Assembly (NCBI RefSeq): GCF_013415325.1
Contig: NZ_JACBYE010000030.1
Location: 1-50,591 of the forward strand
Direction of reading: 5' to 3'
DNA: 50,591 nucleotides
From: Sanguibacter inulinus
Lineage (GTDB): Bacteria > Actinomycetota > Actinomycetes > Actinomycetales > Cellulomonadaceae
Shown one piece after another: positions 25,300-31,808 of the stretch. The notes under the pieces were generated by a model. It made no database searches, was not told the origin of the DNA, and was given only the letters and a program-made list of their open reading frames with translations. How positions within the stretch are numbered: the stretch's first letter is position 1; the number at the start of each line of letters is the position of its first letter. The translations under genes were made by a program, and so were the position numbers.

Positions 25300-26787
25300 T
25301 CAGCCCCGCTCGGGCGCGAGGCTCGGCATGCCCCTGGTCCCGAACTCCCGGCGCAGCACCTGGCGCGCGGCGAAGTAGCCACCCAGCCCGTGCACCCCAG
25401 GGCCCGGCGGGGTCGACGCGGAGCACAGGTAGGCACCGGGCGCTCCTGTCGCCCACGGGTCGACGTGCGGGGTCGGCCGGGCGAACATCTGCCACATGGT
25501 CACAGACCCGGCCGCGATGTCCCCGCCGACGTAGTTCGCGTCATGCTCGGACATGCGCGACGCGGTGGTGGGGTGGGCAGAGACGACCACGTCACGGAAC
25601 CCTGGCGCGAAGCGCTCGATCTGCGCGGTGACGGCCTCGGTCGGGTCGACGGTCGATCCTGCCGGCACGTGCGCATAGGTCCACAGGGGCCGCAGCCCGC
25701 CGACCTCCCGGCCGGGGTCGAGCACAGCAGGGTCGCTCACGAGCGTCACCGGGTGCTCAGCGTGCCGCCCCGCGGCGACAGCCCGCTCGGCCTCGACCAG
25801 CTGAGGTCGTGAACCCCCGAGGTGCACTGTCCCCGCCCGAGACACACCGTCGTTGGCCCACGGCACGGGACCGCTCAGCACGAAGTCGACCTTGGCGGCC
25901 GCGTTGCCGTACCTGAACCTGCGCAGCGCGCGCTCGGCCGTCCCCGGCAGCCGCGCGCCGAGGATGTCGGCGGCGGCCCGTGGGGTCGTGTCGAAGACGT
26001 AGGCCCGTGCGGACGGCAGGTCGGCCGTCGAGGCGACGCGGACGCCGGTCCGCAGCTCTCCGCCGTGGGCCAGGAGGTCTGCGACGAGCGCAGCGGTGAT
26101 CGCGCCCGAACCGCCTCGAGGGAGCGGCCAGCCGTGCGAGTGCGCGAGGGTCGCGAGCATGAGCGCCGTCCCGGCAGCAGACAGGGTGGGCAGCGGCGCG
26201 ATCGCGTGCGCAGCGACCCCCGTGAGCAGCGCCGGGGCGACCTCACCCCGGAACCGACGGCCCCACAACGGTGTGCCCTGCTCGAGGACGCCGAGGCCGA
26301 AGCGCGCCGTCGCGACGAAGCCTGCGACGCTCGAGAGCATCTCGCCCGGGATGCTCCGGCGGTCGCCGAGACCGGCCGAGACCACCGCGTCGGGGTGCTC
26401 GGAGAGCCGGCCGACAAGACCGAGCCACGCGTCGCGGTCGACCCCGAGGCCAGCAGCGGTCCGGGCGGCGTCACGGTAGGCCAGGCCGGCCTCGCCATGG
26501 TCCAGCGGGTGCGCGAACTGCACCTCGGGCTCGACGAGCTCGACCCCGCGTGCAGCGAGGTCGAACTCGCGGAAGAACGGCGACGCGAGCGCCATCGGGT
26601 GCACGGCCGAGCAGGTGTCGTGCAGCAGCCCTGTGCCCGACCCGGGCAGCGCCTGCGTGCGAACGCCACCCCCGGCCTCGGTCTCCGCCTCGAGGACGAG
26701 GACGCCGAGGCCGGCCCGGGCGAGCGTGACCGCGGCGGCGAGGCCGTTCGGCCCCGACCCCACCACGACGACGTCGTACGCGTCCAC
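25300..26787 (-). CDS. FAD-dependent oxidoreductase, phytoene-desaturase-like
   Basis: A 495-aa NAD(P)/FAD-dependent amine-oxidase/phytoene-dehydrogenase-like protein (COG1233). The dinucleotide-binding motif VVVGSGPNGLAAAVTLARAG starts at residue 7, followed by the acidic LVLEAE. The C-terminal FAD signature is around GPGVHGLGGYFAA. No other carotenoid genes are near, so an actual carotenoid role is not supported; it is better called a putative oxidoreductase. Start GTG 26787 lies 4 bp after the stop of the LytR_C gene, indicating a two-gene transcript. The hydrophobic N-terminus is the FAD fold, not a signal peptide. Confidence 0.83.
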   Translation of the reverse strand: MDAYDVVVVGSGPNGLAAAVTLARAGLGVLVLEAETEAGGGVRTQALPGSGTGLLHDTCSAVHPMALASPFFREFDLAARGVELVEPEVQFAHPLDHGEAGLAYRDAARTAAGLGVDRDAWLGLVGRLSEHPDAVVSAGLGDRRSIPGEMLSSVAGFVATARFGLGVLEQGTPLWGRRFRGEVAPALLTGVAAHAIAPLPTLSAAGTALMLATLAHSHGWPLPRGGSGAITAALVADLLAHGGELRTGVRVASTADLPSARAYVFDTTPRAAADILGARLPGTAERALRRFRYGNAAAKVDFVLSGPVPWANDGVSRAGTVHLGGSRPQLVEAERAVAAGRHAEHPVTLVSDPAVLDPGREVGGLRPLWTYAHVPAGSTVDPTEAVTAQIERFAPGFRDVVVSAHPTTASRMSEHDANYVGGDIAAGSVTMWQMFARPTPHVDPWATGAPGAYLCSASTPPGPGVHGLGGYFAARQVLRREFGTRGMPSLAPERG

Positions 26788-26791
26788 GGTG

Positions 26792-27397
26792 CTACCCGGC
26801 GAGGATCACGGACAGCGGTCCGCGCAGCTCGGGGACGAGGGTGACCTGGCTGGCCGGGATGCCCAGGAGGTCAGCGACAGCCTGCGCCTCGTCGGCGAGG
26901 TCTTCGCTCTGGTACCAGACGACCGAGGCGTTGAGCCTGTCGCCTGTGTAGTTGTCGGCCGAGACGTCGGACCAGCCGGCCCCGGACAGCGTGTCGGCTG
27001 CACCGGCGGCAGCGCCCGAGCGGCCCGTCGCGTTGAGCACCCGGACGGCGACGGACGTGTCGGCCACGGGCACCTCAGGCTCGGCGGGGGTCTCCGGGTC
27101 CGCCGCGGGGTCTTCAGCGGCAGGGTCCTCGGCCGCGGGGTCCTCCGCAGCCGGGTCTTCAGCAGCCGGGTCTTCGGCAGGCGCGCTCGCGCTCGGGCTC
27201 GCGCTGCTCTGGTCGAGCGGCGACCCGGGGGTGCGGGACAGCACGTAGACCGCTGCGACGGCGAGCGCCGCGCACAGCACGACGACGACGAGGAAGGGGG
27301 CGGTCTTGCTCCAGGCCGACCGCGGGGTCCTGTGGACGCCGGCGGGGAGGCCGAGCCCGTCGGTCCGGTCGAACTCGTCTTCGGGGTACTTGCTCAC
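26792..27397 (-). CDS. LytR_C-domain membrane protein with EDPAA repeats
   Basis: A 201-aa single-pass membrane protein. A cytoplasmic N-terminus (~1-30), a TM helix (~33-53), an acidic low-complexity stalk containing five consecutive EDPAA units (~74-98), and a C-terminal LytR_C-like domain (~112-201, with VRVLNATGRSGAA) outside the cell. The family occurs at the C-terminus of LytR-CpsA-Psr proteins and alone in actinobacteria; function is not defined, cell-wall association is likely. GTG 27397 follows a TAGCCT -10 (27409-27404) with 6 nt between, so the gene is probably leaderless. The FAD oxidoreductase gene is 4 bp downstream. Confidence 0.75.
   Translation of the reverse strand: MSKYPEDEFDRTDGLGLPAGVHRTPRSAWSKTAPFLVVVVLCAALAVAAVYVLSRTPGSPLDQSSASPSASAPAEDPAAEDPAAEDPAAEDPAAEDPAADPETPAEPEVPVADTSVAVRVLNATGRSGAAAGAADTLSGAGWSDVSADNYTGDRLNASVVWYQSEDLADEAQAVADLLGIPASQVTLVPELRGPLSVILAG
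27098..27180 (-). repeat. 15-bp coding tandem repeat (EDPAA x5)
   Basis: About five degenerate 15-bp units encode EDPAA repeats in the LytR_C protein stalk; third codon positions vary between units. Boundaries are approximate. Confidence 0.75.
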
Positions 27398-27403
27398 CGG
27401 GCA

Positions 27404-27409
27404 AGGCTA
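27404..27409 (-). promoter_or_regulatory. Leaderless -10 box of the LytR_C gene
   Basis: TAGCCT on the reverse strand, 6 nt before GTG 27397. No clear -35. Confidence 0.45.
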
Positions 27410-27455
27410 ACGGGTCTGCGGCCCCGAGGCAGGCAGGCGGGTGTGCAGGTCCTGG

Positions 27456-27767
27456 TCAGACCTGGCTGCGACGCTGCGTGCGCTCGCGCTGACGGGTCGC
27501 GCGCATGCGGCGCAGACGCTTGACGAGCATGGGCTCTGCCTCGAGCGCGGCGGGCGAGTCGATGAGCGTGTTGAGCACCTGGTAGTACTGCGTCGCCGAG
27601 AGGTCGAACAGCTCTCGGACCGCCTGCTCCTTGGCCCCGGCGTACTTCCACCACTGCTTCTCGAAGTCGAGGACCGCGGCGTCCCGCTCGGAGAGGGCGG
27701 GCTCCGGCGAGGCGTCGTCGGAGGACGCCGGGGTGTCCTCGTAGATGCTCGGGACTGCTTCGATCAT
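27456..27767 (-). CDS. DUF3263 family small protein
   Basis: A 103-aa actinobacterial protein of unknown function. After a ~28-residue acidic N-terminus comes the DUF3263 block (~30-95): [19 protein letters not shown], then [24 protein letters not shown], then [18 protein letters not shown]. The middle part has the look of a helix-turn-helix, and the tail ([13 protein letters not shown]) is strongly basic, so DNA binding is plausible but unproven. ATG 27767 has a GAGGAGC ribosome binding site. The transcript probably begins ~125 nt upstream at a promoter covered by a perfect inverted repeat (27909-27930), so expression appears regulated. Confidence 0.85.
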   Translation of the reverse strand: MIEAVPSIYEDTPASSDDASPEPALSERDAAVLDFEKQWWKYAGAKEQAVRELFDLSATQYYQVLNTLIDSPAALEAEPMLVKRLRRMRATRQRERTQRRSQV

Positions 27768-27898
27768 CGTCTGCTCCTCGGTCTCGTCTCGGCCGTGCCT
27801 GCTGTCGCGCCTGGGTGCACGCCGTGGATCACCGACGCGGTGCGGGCCGTGGCTCGCAGCACGGCGTCCCCCACGCGACGAGGGCTTCACCGCGTCCG

Positions 27899-27927
27899 AT
27901 CGTACGCGCGAATGACACCCGTGTCAT
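27899..27927 (-). promoter_or_regulatory. Promoter of the DUF3263 gene
   Basis: On the reverse strand: -35 ATGACA (27927-27922), 17-bp spacer, -10 TACGAT (27904-27899). Near-consensus with optimal spacing; predicted leader ~125 nt. Confidence 0.6.
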
Positions 27928-27930
27928 TCG
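27909..27930. promoter_or_regulatory. Perfect 10+10 bp inverted repeat, candidate operator
   Basis: CGAATGACAC-CC-GTGTCATTCG lies between the divergent DUF3263 and uracil-DNA glycosylase genes. It covers the -35 and much of the spacer of the DUF3263 promoter, so a bound protein would block it, and it lies 65-86 bp upstream of the ung ATG. The sequence is not the actinobacterial LexA (TCGAAC-N4-GTTCGA) or IdeR consensus. Confidence 0.6.
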
Positions 27931-27994
27931 TCCTGCGCAGGGCTCCGGCTGCTCCGGCGTGCGCCGACCCGGGCTTGTCTGCGAGGCTCTCCAG

Positions 27995-28720
27995 ATGGCA
28001 GACGCACTCTTCGCCCACCCCTCGGCCGACCGCCGCCACCTGCTCGACGACGTCGCCCCGGACTGGGCCGAGGCGCTCGCACCCGTCGCCGAGACCATCG
28101 ACCGTCTCGACGCCGAGCTCCTCGCCGACGCAGCGCCCGGCTCCGTGCTCCCGGCGCGCGACGACGTGCTGCGCGTCTTCCGAGACCCGCTCGCCACCGT
28201 CAAGGTCCTCGTCGTCGGGCAAGACCCGTACCCGACCCCCGGGCACCCGATGGGTCTGTCCTTCTCGGTCCAGCCCCACGTGCGCCCGCTCCCCCGGTCC
28301 CTCGCCAACATCGTCACCGAGCTCCGGGACGACGTGGGGGTCCCCACCCCCGCGAACGGCGACCTCTCGGCGTGGTCGGCGCAGGGCGTCATGCTCTGCA
28401 ACAGGGTGCTCACCGTCGCCGCAGGCGAGGCGGGGTCTCACCGACGCGCCGGGTGGGAGCAGGTGACAGACCGCGCCATCGAGGCCCTCGTCGAGCGCGG
28501 CGGTCCGCTCGTCGCCGTCCTGTGGGGACGAGACGCCGCGACGCTGCGACCGGCCCTGCGCGACGTCCCGGTGGTCGAGTCCGCCCACCCGAGCCCGTTG
28601 TCGGCCCGGCGCGGGTTCTTCGGGTCGAAGCCCTTCTCCCGCGTCAACGAGCTGCTGGTGGCCCAGGGAGCCTCGCCTGTCGACTGGTCGCTGCCGTCGG
28701 CGGACGACGCACTCTTCTAG
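27995..28720 (+). CDS. ung: Uracil-DNA glycosylase, family 1
   Basis: A 241-aa enzyme that removes uracil from DNA to start base excision repair. The water-activating motif [19 protein letters not shown] has catalytic Asp77. The DNA-minor-groove loop [14 protein letters not shown] (~201-214) carries the catalytic His. Length is typical. The frame extends to 27815, but ATG 27995 with GCGAGG upstream gives the standard N-terminus. Divergent from the DUF3263 gene across a region with a strong palindrome. Confidence 0.95.
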   Translation: MADALFAHPSADRRHLLDDVAPDWAEALAPVAETIDRLDAELLADAAPGSVLPARDDVLRVFRDPLATVKVLVVGQDPYPTPGHPMGLSFSVQPHVRPLPRSLANIVTELRDDVGVPTPANGDLSAWSAQGVMLCNRVLTVAAGEAGSHRRAGWEQVTDRAIEALVERGGPLVAVLWGRDAATLRPALRDVPVVESAHPSPLSARRGFFGSKPFSRVNELLVAQGASPVDWSLPSADDALF

Positions 28721-28763
28721 AGGCACGACCGGGACCTGGCGGATCCACCTGTCCGGGGCGAGG

Positions 28764-28777
28764 TACAGAATGGACAG
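28764..28777 (+). promoter_or_regulatory. Candidate leaderless promoter of the SGNH hydrolase gene
   Basis: TACAGA (28764-28769) lies 8 nt before GTG 28778, with no ribosome binding site. Confidence 0.4.
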
Positions 28778-29638
28778 GTGGACCATGACGACACCGCCCC
28801 AGCGACCGATGCACCGACCGACCCCTCCGAAGGGACCGTGCACCTGCCTGCGCCGGGTCCCTGGGCGCGCTATGTCGCCGTCGGGGACTCCTTCACCGAG
28901 GGCCTCTGGGACGCCGAGCCCGCCGACCCTGCGCAGTGCCGCGGCTGGGCCGACCTCCTGGCGAGGTCGCTCTCGCACAGGCGCATCGACTCTGGCCAGG
29001 ACCCGTTGCTCTACGCGAACCTCGCGATCCGCGGCAAGCAGATCCGGTCGATCCTGGGCGACCAGCTGCCCGTCGCCCTCGAGATGAAGCCCGACCTGGT
29101 CAGCCTCATCGGGGGTGGCAACGACATCTTGCGGCCCTCGGTCGACGTCGACCAGGTCGCCCGCAGCATCGAGGAGGCCGTGGTCCGCATCCGCGAGACC
29201 GGGGCGGACGTGCTGCTCGGTACCGGCTTCGACGCCTCGGACAGCCCGCTCGTGGGCATGACCCGTGGCCGCACAGGCATCCTCAACGCGCACCTCTGGT
29301 CGATCGCCCAGCGCCACGGCGCGCACGTCCTCGACCTGTGGGGCATGCGGTCGCTCCACGACTGGCGCATGTGGGCCGACGACCGTATCCACCTCACGAC
29401 CGACGGCCACCGCCGAGTTGCCGAGGCTGCCCTCGTCGGGCTCGGGCAGGCGCCCGACGACGCCGCGTGGGACGACCCGCTCACGCCGCTGCCGCCCGTC
29501 CCGCGCATCGAGTGGGTGCGGGAGAACGCGCACTGGCTCCGCGAGCACGTCGGCCCCTGGGCGTCGCGGCGTCTGCGCCGCCGCTCCTCGGGTGACAGCC
29601 GCACGGCGAAGTACCCGGAGCTCACACCCTTCGCCTGA
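28778..29638 (+). CDS. SGNH/GDSL-family hydrolase
   Basis: A 286-aa hydrolase (esterase, lipase or deacetylase type). Block I VAVGDSFTEG has the nucleophile Ser38; block III is IGGGNDI; block V DRIHLTTDGH supplies the Asp and His of the triad. No signal peptide is visible, so it is probably cytoplasmic. Substrate unknown. GTG 28778 is chosen because the -10 box is 8 nt upstream; the frame holds no earlier good start. It follows ung by 57 bp and ends at a strong bidirectional terminator (29647-29681). Confidence 0.85.
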   Translation: MDHDDTAPATDAPTDPSEGTVHLPAPGPWARYVAVGDSFTEGLWDAEPADPAQCRGWADLLARSLSHRRIDSGQDPLLYANLAIRGKQIRSILGDQLPVALEMKPDLVSLIGGGNDILRPSVDVDQVARSIEEAVVRIRETGADVLLGTGFDASDSPLVGMTRGRTGILNAHLWSIAQRHGAHVLDLWGMRSLHDWRMWADDRIHLTTDGHRRVAEAALVGLGQAPDDAAWDDPLTPLPPVPRIEWVRENAHWLREHVGPWASRRLRRRSSGDSRTAKYPELTPFA

Positions 29639-29646
29639 GCACACGG

Positions 29647-29681
29647 ACGAGGACCCCGACCGTGACGGTCGGGGTCCTCGT
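29647..29681. terminator. Bidirectional terminator, SGNH hydrolase/DsbA-like
   Basis: A perfect 15-bp stem (29647-29661 with 29667-29681) with a 5-nt loop, between convergent genes. Confidence 0.75.
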
Positions 29682-29706
29682 TGCTGTGCTGCGTGCGAGG
29701 GGGCGA

Positions 29707-30537
29707 TCAGCCCTTGGCGGCCTGGATCTCGGTCGTGAGGTTGCCCGGGACCGTCCAGTTCGAGGTGACCTGCTCGCCGTTGATGAGGATGGTCGGTGTG
29801 CCGAAGCTGCCCTGGTCGTTCTTCAGCGCGGGGTCGCCGAGGGCGACCTGCGTCTTCGCGTCGACGAACTCCTTGAAGGTGAGGTCCGGGATCTTCGCCG
29901 CGATGTCGGCCGGGACACCCACGCTCTCCGCGATCGAGACGAGCTGCTCGTCCGAGAGACCCGCGGTGTTCTCGGCGGGCTGCTGGGCGAACAGCGCCTC
30001 GCTGAAGTCGAGGGCCTGCTCCGGCGCCTGGTCCGCGATGAAGGCGAAGGCCTGCGCGGAGCGGGTCGAGTACGCGGACCCCTGCGACACGCGGTCGAGG
30101 ATCGAGATCGCGTGGACGGTCAGCGTGATGTCGCCGGCCTCACGGAGCTGGTCGAGGGCCTCGGAGTTGGTGTCCTCGAACTGACCGCAGATGGGGCACA
30201 TGTAGTCGAGGTACACGTCCACGTTCACGGCGTCAGCGCCCGAGTTGGTCCCGGCGACGCCGTCGACGCCGAAGGTCACGCCGCCGTTCTCGGTCGCCGT
30301 CGCGGGACGCGCGACGTCGGCGGGGATCTCGCTCGCGCCCGTGAAGTCCGGGCCCGCGCTGCGCAGGATCAGCCAGACGATGAGCCCGACGACGACGAGC
30401 CCTGCCACGATCGACGACAAGATCGTGATGCGCGTGCGCTTCTCGCGGCGCAGCTGCTCCTGCTGGAGCTTGAGAGCCTGGGCGCGCGCAGCTTCACGGC
30501 GGTCTGCCTTGGGCGACTGCGGGGGCTTGGTGACCAT
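29707..30537 (-). CDS. Membrane-anchored DsbA-like thioredoxin-fold protein 1
   Basis: A 276-aa protein. The basic cytoplasmic N-terminus (~1-36), a TM helix (~37-58) and an extracytoplasmic DsbA-type thioredoxin domain (~80-270) follow in order. The redox motif is CPIC (Cys114, Cys117) in VYLDYMCPICGQF; the cis-Pro loop is FGTPTILINGEQV. Expected to form or shuffle disulfides in exported proteins. ATG 30537 has no strong ribosome binding site; a possible -10 TACTCT (30582-30577) would give a ~35-nt leader. A paralogue with the same architecture and identical Cys positions lies beyond the tRNA gene. Confidence 0.9.
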   Translation of the reverse strand: MVTKPPQSPKADRREAARAQALKLQQEQLRREKRTRITILSSIVAGLVVVGLIVWLILRSAGPDFTGASEIPADVARPATATENGGVTFGVDGVAGTNSGADAVNVDVYLDYMCPICGQFEDTNSEALDQLREAGDITLTVHAISILDRVSQGSAYSTRSAQAFAFIADQAPEQALDFSEALFAQQPAENTAGLSDEQLVSIAESVGVPADIAAKIPDLTFKEFVDAKTQVALGDPALKNDQGSFGTPTILINGEQVTSNWTVPGNLTTEIQAAKG

Positions 30538-30728
30538 GAGTTCGGAACCATTCGTCGGATGAGGGTCGGCGTGAGGAGAGTACGGCGCGATCCTGGACGG
30601 ACGCTGGACGCGCAGCCTGCTCGGACAGACGCTACCGGACCGGCGCTGCCGTCAGGAGACGTCTGGAGGGGTGGGTCGGGTCGCGTCGTGCGAGGCGAGA
30701 GACGGGTCGGGGTCGCAGCGAGCGACGG

Positions 30729-30801
30729 AGCCGCCTGTCGGGTTCGAACCGACGACCTTCCGCTTACAAGGCGGATGCTCTACCAGCTGAGCTAAGGCGG
30801 C
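30729..30801 (-). tRNA. tRNA-Thr (anticodon UGU)
   Basis: A 73-nt cloverleaf on the reverse strand. Acceptor stem GCCGCCT/AGGCGGC, D arm GCTC-AGCTGGTA-GAGC, anticodon stem TCCGC/GCGGA with loop CTTGTAA (anticodon TGT), T arm GTCGG-TTCGAAC-CCGAC, discriminator U. The CCA end is not encoded. It reads ACA (and by wobble other ACN) codons, rare in this GC-rich genome. It lies between two DsbA-like genes; no integrase or duplicated 3' end marks it as an attachment site. Confidence 0.97.
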
Positions 30802-30873
30802 ATGCACGGGTGGGTCCGTGCGGTGCGCCACTCTACCTGCTCGGCCCGTGGAGGGAAACCGAGGTCGGTCTGT

Positions 30874-30913
30874 GCCGGTCAGGGCCGGTCAGGGCCGGTC
30901 AGGGCCGGTGTCA
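30874..30913 (-). repeat. 10-bp tandem repeat re-copying the DsbA-like 2 stop codon
   Basis: The unit GCCGGTCAGG (forward strand) repeats about four times directly after the gene's TGA (30913-30911). On the gene strand TGA recurs 12, 22 and 32 nt past the stop, so all three frames are stopped. Confidence 0.8.
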
Positions 30914-31744
30914 GTCTGCGGCCGCGGCCTCGACAGCAGCCCGCAGCTCACCCGGTCTGCTCCAGTCGCCCTCGAACACCGTGCCGTCGACGAGGATCGT
31001 CGGCGTCGTGAACCGGCCCTGGTCGTCGAGGAGGTCCGGGTCGCCGAAGGCCACCTGGGTGAGCGCACCGACGAAGTCCCTGTAGCGCTCCCCGTCGATG
31101 CCCTCGGCGACGTCTGCAGGCACGCCCACCCGGACCGCGATGCCCTCGATCTGCTCGTCGCTGAGCGCCGCAGACCCCTCGGTCGGCTGGCTGTCGAAGA
31201 GCGCCGCCTGGAAGTCGTAGGCCTGGGCGGGGGCCTCGTCGGCGACGTAGGCGAAGGCTGCCGCGGCGCGGGTCGAATAGCTGCCGCCGTCGGACTTGGC
31301 GTCGAGGAAGCTGATGGCGTGGAGCACCACCGTCGCCGACCCCTCGGACCGCAGGCTCTCGAGGTCGGCGCCGTTGACGTCCTCGAGCTGGGCGCACGCC
31401 GGGCAGAGGAAGTCGACGTAGACGTCGACGCGCACGGCGTCCTCGCCCGAGGTCGACCCGGCCTCGCCGCTGGCCCCGAAGGAGATGCCACCGTGGGCGT
31501 CGGAGACCGAGGGCGCGTCGACGCCCTCAGGCAGCTCGCTGATCCCCTCGACCTGAGGGCCACCGCGTCCGAGCACGAACCACACGACGAGCGCGACGGT
31601 GAGGACGGCGAGCGCTGCGGCTGCCCCGAGGACGACGCGGGTACGACGGTCTCGCCGCGCCTGGTCGCGCGCGGCCTGGTCGGCGTTCGCCTGCGCCTGG
31701 GCGCGGCGGTCCGCCGTGGACCTCTGGGGGTGGGTGCTGAGCAT
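30911..31744 (-). CDS. Membrane-anchored DsbA-like thioredoxin-fold protein 2
   Basis: A 277-aa paralogue of the protein at 29707-30537 with the same layout: Arg/Ala/Gln-rich cytoplasmic N-terminus (~1-35), TM helix (~36-58), and a DsbA-type thioredoxin domain outside. The active site is CPAC (Cys114, Cys117) in VYVDFLCPACAQL; the cis-Pro loop is FTTPTILVDGTVF. The altered dipeptide between the cysteines (PA against PI) should change the redox potential. Start ATG 31744 lies 64 bp after the Ser/Thr kinase stop, so the two may be co-transcribed. The gene ends in a 10-bp tandem repeat. Confidence 0.9.
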   Translation of the reverse strand: MLSTHPQRSTADRRAQAQANADQAARDQARRDRRTRVVLGAAAALAVLTVALVVWFVLGRGGPQVEGISELPEGVDAPSVSDAHGGISFGASGEAGSTSGEDAVRVDVYVDFLCPACAQLEDVNGADLESLRSEGSATVVLHAISFLDAKSDGGSYSTRAAAAFAYVADEAPAQAYDFQAALFDSQPTEGSAALSDEQIEGIAVRVGVPADVAEGIDGERYRDFVGALTQVAFGDPDLLDDQGRFTTPTILVDGTVFEGDWSRPGELRAAVEAAAAD

Positions 31745-31808
31745 GAAGGACTCTCGGGGCGAAGCGTGGGGGATGGGGGTGCGCCGGGGTCTGCGTCAGC
31801 CCCCGACA

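Noticed and set aside
25300-26787. Carotenoid biosynthesis role for the FAD oxidoreductase
   Set aside because: No crtB, crtE or cyclase gene nearby; the family is broad, so only a general oxidoreductase call is justified.
27909-27930. SOS (LexA) box at the ung promoter
   Set aside because: The actinobacterial LexA consensus is TCGAAC-N4-GTTCGA; this palindrome does not match it.
30729-30801. tRNA-Thr as an integration site of a mobile element
   Set aside because: No integrase nearby and no duplicated tRNA 3' end was seen; flanking genes are paralogues, not cargo.
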